Below, one piece after another: positions 1-4,895 of a stretch of 5,809 bases of DNA (its first letter is position 1; the number at the start of each line of letters is the position of its first letter). The notes under the pieces are model-generated. The model did not search any database. It was given only the letters and a program-made list of their open reading frames with translations, and was not told where the DNA came from. The position numbers and the translations under genes were made by a program. Origin of the DNA: Anaerolineae bacterium (GTDB lineage: Bacteria; Chloroflexota; Anaerolineae; JAFGEY01); NCBI GenBank assembly GCA_016929205.1, contig JAFGJF010000496.1, forward strand, positions 1 through 5,809. Reading direction: 5' to 3'.

Positions 1-362
1 ACAAACTCGGCGCCGTCGGGGTTGATGCGGGGCACGATGTAAAAGACGATCCGTTCGAGCAGGCCGGACGCCGCGTCGTCGAGCAGCAGTTGGCGGGCGG
101 TGTACAACGCGTTCTGAGTGCCGACCAGCTCGCCGGCGTGGATGTTGCCGTGGATCAGGTAGGCCGGCTTGTCCTCCGGCGCGCCGGTGGCGAAATCGGT
201 GATTGTGAGCAGGTGGATCTCGCGCCCCTGCCTGGACTGCCCCAACGAACCGAGCCGGCAGCGTTCGGGACAAGCCCCGGCCAGGGCGGTGACAAAAGCG
301 GACGTTTCCTCGTAACACAAGAATCCGTCAAAGGAAAGGGGGGGAATCGGTGTTGCGGTCAT
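1..362 (-). CDS. M14 family zinc carboxypeptidase, N-terminal part (cut by window edge)
   Basis: The minus strand from the ATG at 362-360 is open to the left edge, giving 120 complete residues of an unfinished protein. Residues 71-78 read HGNIHAGE, which supplies the HxxE zinc-ligand pair of M14 metallocarboxypeptidases (H75 and E78). Residues 105-120 read IVFYIVPRINPDGAEF, the conserved NPDG region that follows in this family. The third zinc ligand, the Asn-Arg substrate-binding pair and the catalytic Glu would lie beyond the window. The family removes C-terminal residues from peptides. No signal peptide is visible, so this member is probably cytoplasmic (inference). The start is well supported: a perfect Shine-Dalgarno AAGGAGGT (minus strand) lies at 378-371, eight bases before the ATG. 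The gene is divergent from the secreted-protein gene on its right and has its own promoter at 438-467. Codons 6-9 contain a run of seven C. Substrate specificity cannot be told. Confidence 0.9.
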   Translation of the reverse strand, partial: MTATPIPPLSFDGFLCYEETSAFVTALAGACPERCRLGSLGQSRQGREIHLLTITDFATGAPEDKPAYLIHGNIHAGELVGTQNALYTARQLLLDDAASGLLERIVFYIVPRINPDGAEF

Positions 363-437
363 TTGTGTATACCTCCTTGTATTTTCACTCCAGTTTACCA
401 TAGATGGGGCGAACACGCCAACCCGATTTCTGATTCT

Positions 438-467
438 ATTGTACAATGAGTGGCATTGTTACGTCAA
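438..467 (-). promoter_or_regulatory. Sigma70-like promoter for the M14 peptidase gene
   Basis: Reading the minus strand, TTGACG (467-462) and TACAAT (443-438) are separated by 18 bases, close to the TTGACA/TATAAT consensus. Initiation would fall near 431, leaving a leader of about 70 bases before the ATG at 362. The -10 box lies inside a perfect 10-bp palindrome, ATTGTACAAT (438-447), which could be an operator or chance. Assigned by eye only. Confidence 0.6.
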
Positions 468-491
468 GGCGAATATTTGTCCGGGCATTTT

Positions 492-518
492 TTGAGTATT
501 TGCAAAATGGTGTATAAT
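492..518 (+). promoter_or_regulatory. Promoter for the secreted lectin-like gene
   Basis: A perfect TATAAT lies at 513-518, with a weaker -35 candidate TTGAGT at 492-497 (15-base spacer, shorter than ideal). The -10 box is flanked by AAATGGTG on the left and CC on the right, as at the acyl-CoA dehydrogenase promoter (4836-4850) apart from one inserted base. Initiation near 525 would give a leader of about 45 bases. Its position downstream of the longest possible ORF start (450) argues that translation starts at 570. Confidence 0.6.
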
Positions 519-556
519 CCCGGACGGTTTTTCCAAGTTTTTGGACTATTTTCGTC

Positions 557-561
557 AGGAG
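557..561 (+). promoter_or_regulatory. Ribosome binding site that decides the start at 570
   Basis: AGGAG at 557-561 sits eight bases before the ATG at 570. The frame is open back to an ATG at 450, but that start lies upstream of the likely promoter. It would also put 40 unrelated residues in front of a clear signal peptide. Confidence 0.75.
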
Positions 562-569
562 AAAAAGTG

Positions 570-1358
570 ATGAACTCTCGTCTGATCTACGTGTTCCTTG
601 TGGCGGCCGGGCTGGGCCTCTTTTTGGCATTGGCCGTCACCGCTGCCCCGCAGGTGGGGAGGGAGCAGGCTGCTGCGCGCACCTTTTCGGCCGATCTCGC
701 GCCGTATGATCCGGCGCGCGTGCGTGTCTCGCCTCAGATCACGTTTACGCCGGTGGCAACCGTTTATCTGCCGTTGGTGGCCAACAGCTATTGCCCGCCG
801 CTGTACACGGACGATTTCAGCGATCCGGGCAGCGGCTGGCCCGTTTTCGACGATGGCACCACCCGGCACGCGTATTATGATGATCAATACCTGATCTCTA
901 TTGTGTACTCGAGCGACTGGTCGGTCGCGACGCCGGGTTTTGCGGCCTCTGATTTCGCGCTGAGTGTGGATGTGGTCAACATGGCTCAAATGGACAACGG
1001 CGACTATGGCCTGGTGTTCGGCCTCTCGGACGACGAGAGCCAGTTTTATGCGTTCAAGGTCAGCACCTCGGGCTATCGTCTCGATCGCTATGATGCCGGC
1101 GTGCCAACCACGTTAGCCTGGGATTTTGGATCCGTCAATCCCCCGACGGAAGTCAACCGGCTGCGGGTCGAGCGCAGCGGGTCGGCGATCTCTGCTTACG
1201 TGAACGATTATCTCGTCGCCACGGTTACGGATGGCACGTATACCGGCAGCCGCAAGGTGGGAGTCATTGCCGATCCAGGGCAGGGACTGTGGGTGCTGTT
1301 TGACAATTTTGTCGTCGAAAGTTTGACCTGTGGGGCGTCAGCGGCCGGGTTCGAGTAA
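570..1358 (+). CDS. Secreted protein with concanavalin A-like/LamG-like domain
   Basis: The product is 262 residues. Residues 1-26 form a signal peptide: a short polar start with R4, a hydrophobic core (about 5-23), and small residues near A25/A26 that suit signal peptidase I. A spacer (27-63) follows, then VYLPLVANSYCPP (65-77), a segment I associate with exported Chloroflexota proteins. From about 79 to 252 the pattern fits a jelly-roll lectin/glucanase-type fold: DDFSDPGSGW (81-90), alternating beta-strand-like segments, a YGLVFG strand, NRLRVERSGSAISAYVND and a closing FDNFVVESL (244-252). Only two cysteines follow the signal peptide, C75 and C254, one on each side of the domain, so a disulfide closing it is plausible. 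The fold often binds carbohydrate, but I see no glycosidase catalytic motif, so ligand and role are unknown. It has its own promoter and RBS. The aldolase gene follows after 96 bp in the same direction. Exported status is well supported; the domain assignment is by pattern. Confidence 0.85.
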   Translation: MNSRLIYVFLVAAGLGLFLALAVTAAPQVGREQAAARTFSADLAPYDPARVRVSPQITFTPVATVYLPLVANSYCPPLYTDDFSDPGSGWPVFDDGTTRHAYYDDQYLISIVYSSDWSVATPGFAASDFALSVDVVNMAQMDNGDYGLVFGLSDDESQFYAFKVSTSGYRLDRYDAGVPTTLAWDFGSVNPPTEVNRLRVERSGSAISAYVNDYLVATVTDGTYTGSRKVGVIADPGQGLWVLFDNFVVESLTCGASAAGFE

Positions 1359-1407
1359 AGGGCGATCTGATAGGCTTCCGAAACCCATCAGGTCTGATCT
1401 ACAGCTC

Positions 1408-1435
1408 AAAATCCCGTCCTTCCTAAAAATCCCGT
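1408..1435 (+). repeat. Direct repeat AAAATCCCGT x2 upstream of the aldolase gene
   Basis: The 10-mer AAAATCCCGT occurs at 1408-1417 and again at 1426-1435, 18 bases start to start, ending 19 bases before the aldolase ATG. The position would suit a regulator-binding site, but nothing in the sequence identifies a regulator. It may be chance in a short gap. Confidence 0.5.
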
Positions 1436-1454
1436 ATCTGTTTCGGAGGAACCT

Positions 1455-2222
1455 ATGCGCGAAAATAAAATGAAAGCCAAGATTCAATCGGGGCAGCCGG
1501 CCTACGGCGTCTCGGTCATGATTCCCTCGCCGCAGGTGGTCGAGATGATCGGCCACCTTGGATTCGACTGGGTGCTGATCGACTGCGAGCACGGCACCAA
1601 CACGCTGGAAAGCGTCGAGCTGATGATCATGGCCGCCGAGGTGAGCGGGATCACACCGATCGTGCGGCCCAAGACCAAGGATCCGGACGACATTCTCAAG
1701 GTGATGGATCGGGGGGCGATGGGCGTGCAGGTGCCGCACGTCAACACGGCGGATGATGCGCGGCGCGCCGTGGAGGCGGTCAAGTATCATCCCCTGGGCA
1801 AGCGCGGCCTGGCGGCGGGCACGCGGCCGGCCAATTACGGTTTTGGCCTGTCGATGGCCGAGTTTGTGGCCCAATCCAATCGCGAGACGCTGGTCTGCGT
1901 GCAGTTGGAAGAGGCGGAGGCGCTGGATAACATCGACGCAATTTTGCAGGTCGAGGGGATCGACGTGTTTTTCATCGGCCCATCGGATCTGTCGCAGTCG
2001 ATGGGCTATCCGGGGCAGATCAGCGCGCCGCCCGTGCAAGCGGCAATCGACCGTGCCTTTGAGACGATCCGCACGGCGGGCAAAGTGCCGGGATCGGCGG
2101 GCAGCGTGCCGTCGATCGTCGGTTATCTAGAGAAAGGCTGCCTGTACGTGTACACCCACGTGCCCAAGCTGCTGAACGCCGGCGCGGAAGCGTTTTTTAG
2201 GGCGGTAAAGACTCACGGATGA
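1455..2222 (+). CDS. HpcH/HpaI family class II aldolase (4-hydroxy-2-oxoheptanedioate aldolase-like)
   Basis: A complete 255-residue protein, the usual length for this family. These metal-dependent aldolases have a TIM-barrel fold and reversibly cleave 4-hydroxy-2-oxoacids to pyruvate plus an aldehyde, acting in the cytoplasm. Key family positions are intact: FDWVLIDCEHG (37-47) with H46 as the likely catalytic base; PIVRP (68-72) with R71, which binds pyruvate; VQLE (149-152) with E152 as a metal ligand; and FIGPSDLS (173-180) with D178 as the second metal ligand. The segment GKRGLAAGTRPANYG (115-129) matches the substrate loop region. Specificity among the 2-keto-3-deoxy-sugar-acid and heptenedioate aldolases cannot be settled from sequence. 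The start at 1455 follows GGAGG (1445-1449) by five bases; the in-frame ATG at 1470 would be too far from it. No clear promoter is visible in the 96-bp gap, so read-through from the gene at 570 is possible. The hairpin at 2278-2313 is the likely terminator. Confidence 0.93.
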   Translation: MRENKMKAKIQSGQPAYGVSVMIPSPQVVEMIGHLGFDWVLIDCEHGTNTLESVELMIMAAEVSGITPIVRPKTKDPDDILKVMDRGAMGVQVPHVNTADDARRAVEAVKYHPLGKRGLAAGTRPANYGFGLSMAEFVAQSNRETLVCVQLEEAEALDNIDAILQVEGIDVFFIGPSDLSQSMGYPGQISAPPVQAAIDRAFETIRTAGKVPGSAGSVPSIVGYLEKGCLYVYTHVPKLLNAGAEAFFRAVKTHG

Positions 2223-2277
2223 ACCTGGATTAAAGTCTGTCTGTCGTATCTTTTCAGAGCTTGGGGATTGGTCAATG

Positions 2278-2313
2278 AGAAACCTGGTTTTTGTCAAAAA
2301 CCAGGTTTCTTTT
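2278..2313 (+). terminator. Strong intrinsic terminator between convergent genes
   Basis: AGAAACCTGGTTTTT (2278-2292) and AAAAACCAGGTTTCT (2296-2310) pair perfectly over 15 bp around the three-base loop GTC, followed by further T residues to 2313. The T-rich 3' side suits plus-strand termination of the aldolase transcript. On the minus strand the hairpin is followed by only a broken T stretch, so termination of the 2338-4632 gene from the other side is possible but weaker. The stem is long for a plain terminator and may be a dispersed repeat. Confidence 0.8.
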
Positions 2314-2337
2314 CGATGTCACGCGATTTGGAAAAGC

Positions 2338-4632
2338 CTACTCTGCCTCTTTGCGCCACGTTTTTTTCCACATATAGCCGAGGCCCCACCTGGAGAGGAT
2401 CGGCCGCAGGTCGCGCCAGGCAAAGTTGGGCTGGAAGCGGCCGGGATTCTTTTTGCCAAACCGCTCACCGACATAGGCCTCGGTGATGCGCCCGATCAGC
2501 TTGCCGGCGTCAAAATCGCCGGTCTCGACGGCGATGGCCGTGCTCAGTTGGTGAGCGTATTCGTTGGGCGTTTGAACGGGCTCCATTTTGAGGCCCCACC
2601 AACTGGCCCGGCGGACCATCTTTTCGTAAAATGTATAAGCCGGACGTTCTTCGCTCAACTGCCGGCGGCCCTGCCACCAGGCCAGGAGGATGATGGCCAC
2701 GCTGATCAAGACGACTCCGCCGATGCGGGTGGCGGTGCGAATCTGATTCTGCCTTCTCTGTTCGGCCATCAGCGCGTCGAACGCTTCCTGGTTAAAGACT
2801 CCACCGCCCGTCATGGCGTCTTCGGGAATGTTGTCCAAATAGTCTTCCCAGTACTGCGATCCGTTGTCGAGCGTGTCATCTCCGCCCGTATATGAACGCG
2901 GCCGCACGAGGACCGGTTCGGAGGCTGTCGGTTCGAACTCGATCCAGCCAAAGCGCGGCAGGAAGACTTCGACCCAGGCGTGCGAGTTGTGCTCGCGCAC
3001 GCGAAATGCGTCCAGGTCCCGGTCGTATTCGCCACGCGCGTATCCGGCAGCGATACGGGCGGGAATGCCCACACTGCGGGCCATCACGGCCATGGCCGAG
3101 GCATAATAGTTGCAATAGCCTTGCTTCATTTCAAACAAAAAATAATCTACCCGGTCGACGTCGGCGGGCGGCATGGCGATCTTTTCATTGTACTCGTATT
3201 CGCGCAAAAAGTCTTGTATCGCCGTGGCCTTGTCAAAATCGTTGTCGTATCCGGCCGTAATCTCGGCTGCCAGGTCACGCACGCGCTGCGGCAGACTGTC
3301 GGGCAGTTGCAGGTAGCGCTCGATCCACTCGGGATAGCCGTCGCCGGCCTGCTGCATCGCGTCGACGGCGGCGGATGGGATCGTCGAGATAACCATATAC
3401 GACTCGACTTCTTTGAGCTTGTAGCGGCTGGAAACCATGGCAATGGTCTCGATCTCCAGTTCGCCGCCCGGCGAGGTGACGCCGATATAGTCGGCCTTGA
3501 CCGGCATGCTGAACTTTTCAGGCTGGCTCAAGGCATACAACTGCGTCGCGCCCGGCGTATAGAGGGTAAAGGTCTGGGTGATCACGCGCCGGGCCTCGTA
3601 TTCGATCAGGTCACCGGGCACTGCCCCCGGATCCAGATAGGCAGCTTCGTTCACGGTGCTGATCCAGCCATCACCGGCGTAACGATCGTACACCGCGGCG
3701 CGCCAGTACCGGCCCGCCGGAGAACGCACGTCCATCACCGTGGCATTGCCCAGGCTGACGGGGCCGCCCAGGGTCAACGTACCGCCAAAGGAAGCATAGG
3801 TGGGCTGCGCCCGTTCGGACTGCAGGGTGGAAAAGATGCGGATCCATTCGCTCTTGACGCGATCCCATGGCTCGCTAAAACGCGAAACAAAGACCTCAAC
3901 ATCCTCGTTGGTCGCCGCGGTGGGAATGACCCAGGCCAGGACGATCGCAATCAGGGACAGGATCGTGGCGTAGCGCAAAAACGTATAAGCCATATCCGTC
4001 CCATAACGGATCCGGTTTTGCCGCCAATCACGTTCATAGAGATACAGGGTCAGGCGGGCAGTAAAGAGCAGCGCCAGCAGGGTAAAGGGAACGATGAAAA
4101 AGCCGATCCGTTCCGGCCCGTAATAGAGGTTCAGGGTGAGGGTGATGCAACTGGGCAGCAGCGTCGCCCACAGGCTGTGCACCCGGAAGGCGCACCATAT
4201 AGCCAGGTAGGCCAGCAGCCAGGACAGGACCGACATCACGACGGTGAACATGAGCGGGTCGGTGCCCAACGCGCCGCCAATGACCGTATCCCGAAGCCAG
4301 TCGGCGATGCGGAAGCCCATCTCGAGAAGCTTTTCACGGGCGGTAAACGTCTCCGGCAGCCGGTAGCTGATGATAAAGGCATTCCAGGCGACGCCGTAAA
4401 TCAGGCTGAACAGGTGGGCCAACGGCCCGGGAAAGTGGCTCTTGGCCAGGAACAGCCCGGCAACCAGCGCGCCCAGTGTGACCACGATCAGGCTGCTCAG
4501 CTCTGCGTCGTAGCCGGCTTCGTTGATCGCGCCGGTGACGATGATCAGGATTAACGACAAAAAGATAAACGTCGACCAACCCTCTTGCATATCCAGTTCG
4601 AATTTTACTCGCTTGCGCGCTATCGTCGTCAT
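2338..4632 (-). CDS. TgpA-like membrane protein with transglutaminase domain (DUF3488/transglutaminase/DUF4129 architecture)
   Basis: The product is 764 residues. The N-terminal third has about seven membrane segments (near 20-36, 47-64, 70-90, 126-148, 150-169, 174-198, 218-238). A large soluble region follows, containing YWRAAVYDRYAGDGWIS (309-325), typical of the DUF3488/TgpA N-terminal module. The transglutaminase core spans about 440-575: QGYCNYYASAMAVMARSVGIPAR has C507, EHNSHAWVEVF has H551, and GWIEFEPT puts E567 where the catalytic triad often has Asp. An eighth membrane segment (about 636-653) leads to a C-terminal tail with TPNEYAHQL (688-696), like DUF4129. A basic N-terminus and an odd helix number would place the catalytic domain outside the membrane and the tail inside (inference). 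The family is thought to cleave or crosslink peptide substrates at the cell surface; the substrate here is unknown. Minus-strand GGAG (4644-4641) lies eight bases before the ATG. MoxR/DUF58 genes, frequent neighbours of this family, are absent from the window. Confidence 0.93.
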   Translation of the reverse strand: MTTIARKRVKFELDMQEGWSTFIFLSLILIIVTGAINEAGYDAELSSLIVVTLGALVAGLFLAKSHFPGPLAHLFSLIYGVAWNAFIISYRLPETFTAREKLLEMGFRIADWLRDTVIGGALGTDPLMFTVVMSVLSWLLAYLAIWCAFRVHSLWATLLPSCITLTLNLYYGPERIGFFIVPFTLLALLFTARLTLYLYERDWRQNRIRYGTDMAYTFLRYATILSLIAIVLAWVIPTAATNEDVEVFVSRFSEPWDRVKSEWIRIFSTLQSERAQPTYASFGGTLTLGGPVSLGNATVMDVRSPAGRYWRAAVYDRYAGDGWISTVNEAAYLDPGAVPGDLIEYEARRVITQTFTLYTPGATQLYALSQPEKFSMPVKADYIGVTSPGGELEIETIAMVSSRYKLKEVESYMVISTIPSAAVDAMQQAGDGYPEWIERYLQLPDSLPQRVRDLAAEITAGYDNDFDKATAIQDFLREYEYNEKIAMPPADVDRVDYFLFEMKQGYCNYYASAMAVMARSVGIPARIAAGYARGEYDRDLDAFRVREHNSHAWVEVFLPRFGWIEFEPTASEPVLVRPRSYTGGDDTLDNGSQYWEDYLDNIPEDAMTGGGVFNQEAFDALMAEQRRQNQIRTATRIGGVVLISVAIILLAWWQGRRQLSEERPAYTFYEKMVRRASWWGLKMEPVQTPNEYAHQLSTAIAVETGDFDAGKLIGRITEAYVGERFGKKNPGRFQPNFAWRDLRPILSRWGLGYMWKKTWRKEAE

Positions 4633-4746
4633 AAAAGCGTCTCCATCTGTCGTCTCAGTTGGATTGTCTGTTTTTGTAAAAGCAATCTTTTTTGGAAACC
4701 AGTCGTTGAATGCCCTCCAAACACGGGTGCTGGACAGCGTGTTGCC

Positions 4747-4776
4747 ATTATACTATAGATGAGCGGGAAAATGCAA
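4747..4776 (-). promoter_or_regulatory. Promoter for the transglutaminase gene
   Basis: On the minus strand, TTGCAT (4776-4771) and a perfect TATAAT (4752-4747) are 18 bases apart. Initiation near 4740 would give a leader of about 108 bases before the ATG at 4632. That leader has a short GATTG/CAATC pairing (4662-4666 with 4683-4687) but no riboswitch I can recognise. Confidence 0.6.
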
Positions 4777-4819
4777 GCGGTTTTGCCGTCCTGATTTTTC
4801 CCACCAACTCGCAATTTCT

Positions 4820-4848
4820 TTGCCATGCCAATCAAATGGTGCTATAAT
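4820..4848 (+). promoter_or_regulatory. Promoter for the acyl-CoA dehydrogenase gene
   Basis: TTGCCA (4820-4825), a 17-base spacer and TATAAT (4843-4848), with TG one base before the -10 box (TGCTATAAT, extended -10). This is the best promoter in the window. The discriminator is all C (seven C at 4849-4855), and initiation would fall near 4856, about 40 bases before the ATG. It diverges from the transglutaminase promoter; the two -10 boxes are about 90 bp apart. Confidence 0.75.
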
Positions 4849-4895
4849 CCCCCCCGCAACCAAATCAACGAAGATTTGTTACCCAGGAGGAAAGC

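Noticed and set aside
90..449. Plus-strand open frame of 119 codons opposite the peptidase start
   Set aside because: It overlaps the HxxE-containing M14 reading frame and its RBS on the minus strand, and its own product has no recognisable feature.
450..569. Upstream extension of the secreted-protein frame to an ATG at 450
   Set aside because: The TATAAT at 513 lies inside it, the AGGAG at 557-561 supports the ATG at 570, and the extension would bury the signal peptide.
1367..1391. Hairpin CTGATAGG/CCCATCAG as a terminator for the secreted-protein gene
   Set aside because: The stem is short with a mismatch, the loop is nine bases and no T-tract follows, so termination is unlikely.
1338..2039. 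Minus-strand open frame of 233 codons opposite the aldolase
   Set aside because: It is the reverse frame of a confidently identified aldolase, rich in His and Arg, with no family resemblance.
2361..2367. Run of seven A in the coding strand near the end of the transglutaminase gene, as a slippage site
   Set aside because: It simply encodes Lys-Lys (756-757) a few codons before the stop. There is no overlapping downstream frame worth reaching and no flanking stimulatory structure seen.
2980..4554. Long plus-strand open frame (524 codons) antisense to the transglutaminase gene
   Set aside because: It lies wholly opposite a gene with clear domains and a catalytic Cys/His, has a His/Gln/Gly/Arg-rich composition typical of the reverse frame of GC-rich genes, and shows no recognisable motif.
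4662..4693. Possible plus-strand terminator: GATTG/CAATC pairing followed by six T
   Set aside because: Only five solid base pairs with a mismatched interior, and no plus-strand gene ends nearby. It lies in the leader of the minus-strand transglutaminase gene.
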